A stretch of DNA of 64,000 nt from Streptomyces sp. NBC_01485 (GTDB lineage Bacteria; Actinomycetota; Actinomycetes; Streptomycetales; Streptomycetaceae), in contig NZ_CP109435.1 in NCBI RefSeq assembly GCF_036227125.1, forward strand, positions 3,224,001-3,288,000, read 5' to 3'. The notes beneath the pieces were generated by a model, which saw only the letters and a program-made list of their open reading frames with translations, was not told the origin of the DNA and did no database searches. Each line of letters begins with the position of its first letter. The first letter of the stretch is position 1. A program made the position numbers and the translations under genes. Below are positions 62,201 through 64,000 of the stretch, one piece after another.

Positions 62201-63259
62201 ATGAACCCCAACACCCCGCTCCCCCAGGTTCCCTCGGCGTCCCCCCGCCCGGTCCGCCACCTGTCCGACGTCCAGCGCCGCGTGACGACGGCGGCCCAGC
62301 TCCGCGCGCAGGGCGTGGCACCGGCCGAGGCGAACGATCAGTGCCGTCCCGGCGGCCCCTGGCAGCAGCTCCTCCCCGGCGTCTACCTGCTCCACCCGGG
62401 GCCGCCGACCAGCGAGGAGCGGCTGCACGCGGTGCTGATGTACGCGGCCCGCGAGGCGGCGGCGCCCGCCGTGCCGGCCCAGCCGGGCGCCGGGGGACCG
62501 CACCGGCAGGTGTACCAGGACGCGATGATCACGGGCCTGGCCGCCCTGAACCTGCACGGCCTGTCGTCGGCTCCGCCACTGCTGTCCCTGGAGCACATCG
62601 ACGTCCTCGTCCCGCGGCTGCGCCGGCTGCGCTCGACGGGCGACGCGCACATCGTCCGCACGGCGGCCATGCCCGCTCCCGAGCTGGCCACCGGCATCCC
62701 GGTGGCGCCGGTACCGCGCGCGCTGGCCGACGCGGTGGCCCAACTGACGGACGCGGGGGCCGTCCGGCGGCTGCTGTCGGAGGCGGTACGCGGCGGCCAC
62801 TGCGAACCGGCGGCGATCGTACGGGAGTTGAACGACGCGAAGCTGCTGAACCGCCCGCACGTGGTCGACGCGGTGGACTCGCTGCTCGCCGAGGGCCGCG
62901 CGATCGCGGAGGACCGTCTCTACACGATGGTGTGCGAGTACGGCCTCCCCGACCCGGTGTGGAACGTGGACCTCCGCCTGCCGGGCGGCCCCCACCTGGG
63001 CGGCCTCGACGCGTACTGGCCTGAGCAGGCGGTGGCGGTGGAACTGGACACCCGGGCGCCGAGGCAGGACGAGGACGCGCTGTGGTCCGAATACGCCCGC
63101 AAGCGGGAGCACTTGGAGCGGCTGGGCATCACGGTCGTCCACATCACCCCGAGGAAGCTGAGGGACTCGATGGAACAGCAGGCGGCGGTGGTCCGTACGG
63201 CCCTGATGGCGTCGGGCGACAGGGACCCGGCGGCGTATGTCGTGGTGCTGCCCCGGTAG
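62201..63259 (+). CDS. AbiEi-like/DUF559-like protein with possible nuclease fold
   Basis: This 352-residue protein is of unknown function. The N-terminal 100 residues (VTTAAQLRAQGVAPAEANDQ, WQQLLPGVYLLHPGPP) resemble the winged-helix opening of AbiEi-type proteins. The middle has LAALNLHGL and PRALADAVAQL. The C-terminus reads GGLDAYWPEQAVAVELDTRA, then YARKREHLERLGITVVHIT, which follows the D-x(n)-E-x-D pattern of Vsr/DUF559 nuclease-like proteins. Such solitary proteins are frequent in actinobacteria and are not proven toxins or antitoxins. ATG 62201 is used; GTG 62183 would add six residues. Confidence 0.6.
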   Translation: MNPNTPLPQVPSASPRPVRHLSDVQRRVTTAAQLRAQGVAPAEANDQCRPGGPWQQLLPGVYLLHPGPPTSEERLHAVLMYAAREAAAPAVPAQPGAGGPHRQVYQDAMITGLAALNLHGLSSAPPLLSLEHIDVLVPRLRRLRSTGDAHIVRTAAMPAPELATGIPVAPVPRALADAVAQLTDAGAVRRLLSEAVRGGHCEPAAIVRELNDAKLLNRPHVVDAVDSLLAEGRAIAEDRLYTMVCEYGLPDPVWNVDLRLPGGPHLGGLDAYWPEQAVAVELDTRAPRQDEDALWSEYARKREHLERLGITVVHITPRKLRDSMEQQAAVVRTALMASGDRDPAAYVVVLPR

Positions 63260-63302
63260 GGGGACCGGGGCCGGGGGGCCTGGATCCGGGGCGGCGGCCG
63301 GG

Positions 63303-63362
63303 GTGCTGTCGGCCGCGAATGGTGACACTTCCTACCGGGAGTGTCACCATTCGCGGAACTGT
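63303..63362. repeat. Dispersed palindromic element, copy 2
   Basis: CCGCGAATGGTGACACT (63313-63329) and its exact complement (63340-63356) form a 17-bp stem around TCCTACCGGG. The reverse complement matches copy 1 at 37902-37960 in both loop and flank. It lies 53 bases past the stop of the AbiEi-like gene, so it could also act as a terminator. Confidence 0.9.
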
Positions 63363-63551
63363 GACCCGGCGGCGCCAGGAGGGGAGAGGAGGGGTCGTCG
63401 GGGCCGCTGGGGGGCGGCAAACCCGGCGGCCCCTCCTCGCGTCCGCCATGTGTACGTTGGCCGAAGATCCGCGCCGCGCTTCGAGGCGTCGGCAACAGTT
63501 GTCGGCACAGCTACCGGCAACAGCTACCGGCATCAGCCAGGGAAGGCACAC

Positions 63552-64000
63552 ATGGCACGCGTCGCCGTCATCACCGCGCCCAACATCGGGTACCGCAACA
63601 CAGGAATGCTGACCGTCGACCTGGCCTTCGAGTCCCTGCGGCGGCGGATGGGCGCCGGGATCGACGCGACCTGGTACACGCTGCACACGCCGGAGACCGT
63701 GCCGCTGCGCGCGGGTGTGCGGGGCGCCGATCTCCCGTTCCGGTTCCGTTCGCTGATCGAGCACCCCGACGAGCACCTCGCCGAACTCCGCGACCACGAC
63801 GCCGTCGTCTTCTGGGGCGACTTCCTCCACACCCGGCACTATCTGGCCCAGGACGCGACCAACCGCCTGCTCGACTTCGGCTTCGCCGAGGACCGCGACG
63901 CCGCCCGCGTCCTGCTCAACCGCACCCTGCTGCTCGCGGACCAGCCGGACGAACTCCTCGCCCGCACCCTCAGCTACGGCGGCACGATCCTGCACAACAC
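63552..64000 (+). CDS. N-terminal part of a possible polysaccharide pyruvyl transferase-like protein
   Basis: ATG 63552 with GGGAAGG upstream opens a frame that runs off the right edge (149 codons visible). It begins ARVAVITAPNIGYRNTGMLT and has a Rossmann-like beta strand and turn, then HDAVVFWGDFLHTRHYL. The opening loosely resembles polysaccharide pyruvyl transferase or glycosyltransferase-B proteins, but no diagnostic motif is visible yet. The gene is cut by the window, not broken. Confidence 0.4.
   Translation, partial: MARVAVITAPNIGYRNTGMLTVDLAFESLRRRMGAGIDATWYTLHTPETVPLRAGVRGADLPFRFRSLIEHPDEHLAELRDHDAVVFWGDFLHTRHYLAQDATNRLLDFGFAEDRDAARVLLNRTLLLADQPDELLARTLSYGGTILHN

Noticed and set aside
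62037..63328. Minus-strand open frame covering the AbiEi-like gene
   Set aside because: It has no recognisable domain; the plus-strand protein has coherent motifs.

Overview
The window looks like a piece of a Streptomyces chromosome core. Coding DNA is very GC-rich with G or C at nearly every third position, many genes start with GTG behind AAGGAG-type sites, and the gene order (RNase E/G, rodA-mrdA-mreDCB, ndk, folC-valS, clpX-clpP2-clpP1-tig, rpiB, pepN) matches, from memory, the SCO2599-SCO2643 part of the S. coelicolor map. No phage, integrase, insertion sequence, CRISPR array or rRNA was seen. Two tRNA genes are present.

Layout. 0.3-7.8 kb (minus): RNase E/G with long repetitive arms, a TIGR03936 protein, a hydrophobic repeat protein and a glycosyltransferase. 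8.0-9.1 kb (plus): a secreted collagen-like protein. 9.2-19.6 kb (minus): TIGR03960 radical SAM protein, CYTH-CHAD protein, then the cell-shape and sporulation wall cluster rodA-mrdA-mreD-mreC-mreB. 19.9-25.0 kb (minus): ndk, a DUF4233 membrane protein, folC and valS. 25.2-26.2 kb (plus): a Pro/Tyr/Gln-rich membrane protein. 26.3-31.2 kb (minus): clpX, clpP2, clpP1 and trigger factor, with a ClgR-like box before clpP1. 31.5-38.7 kb: tRNA-Pro, tRNA-Gly, a 64-aa membrane protein, acyltransferase, SpoT-like HD protein, PP2C phosphatase, GNAT, Nei-type glycosylase and RpiB. 38.9-43.9 kb: amino acid permease, Ser/Thr kinase, LPKTG protein and BioY.

44.2-51.2 kb (plus) is the most interesting part: a sulfonate/organosulfur module (ROK regulator, SsuA-like binding protein, SsuC-like permease, SsuB-like ATPase, LLM flavin monooxygenase, TauD-like dioxygenase). 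Two tiny ORFs precede it. One encodes a 30-residue peptide with the RRHVDLRR/SACRPP signature of actinobacterial leader peptides. The other, immediately upstream of ssuA, encodes only eight residues, three of them Cys (MSCRTFCC), and is followed 7 nt later by a GC hairpin and a T-rich run. Both have a promoter-like -10 placed so that transcription could start on the ATG. I read this as leaderless cysteine-codon attenuation of sulfur scavenging. 51.3-64 kb: a second amino acid permease, a zinc-ribbon protein, an MMPL exporter with a NarL-type two-component system, a methyltransferase, a mycothiol-linked DsbA-fold protein, aminopeptidase N, an AbiEi/nuclease-like protein and a truncated gene at the right edge.

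Repeated DNA is another theme: a dispersed palindromic element present in two copies (37.9 and 63.3 kb), a 13-bp x 11 minisatellite (59.2 kb), a 23-bp tandem array before clpP1, 54-bp repeats in the collagen gene and many strong hairpins between genes. All calls come from reading the sequence only; no database search was run.
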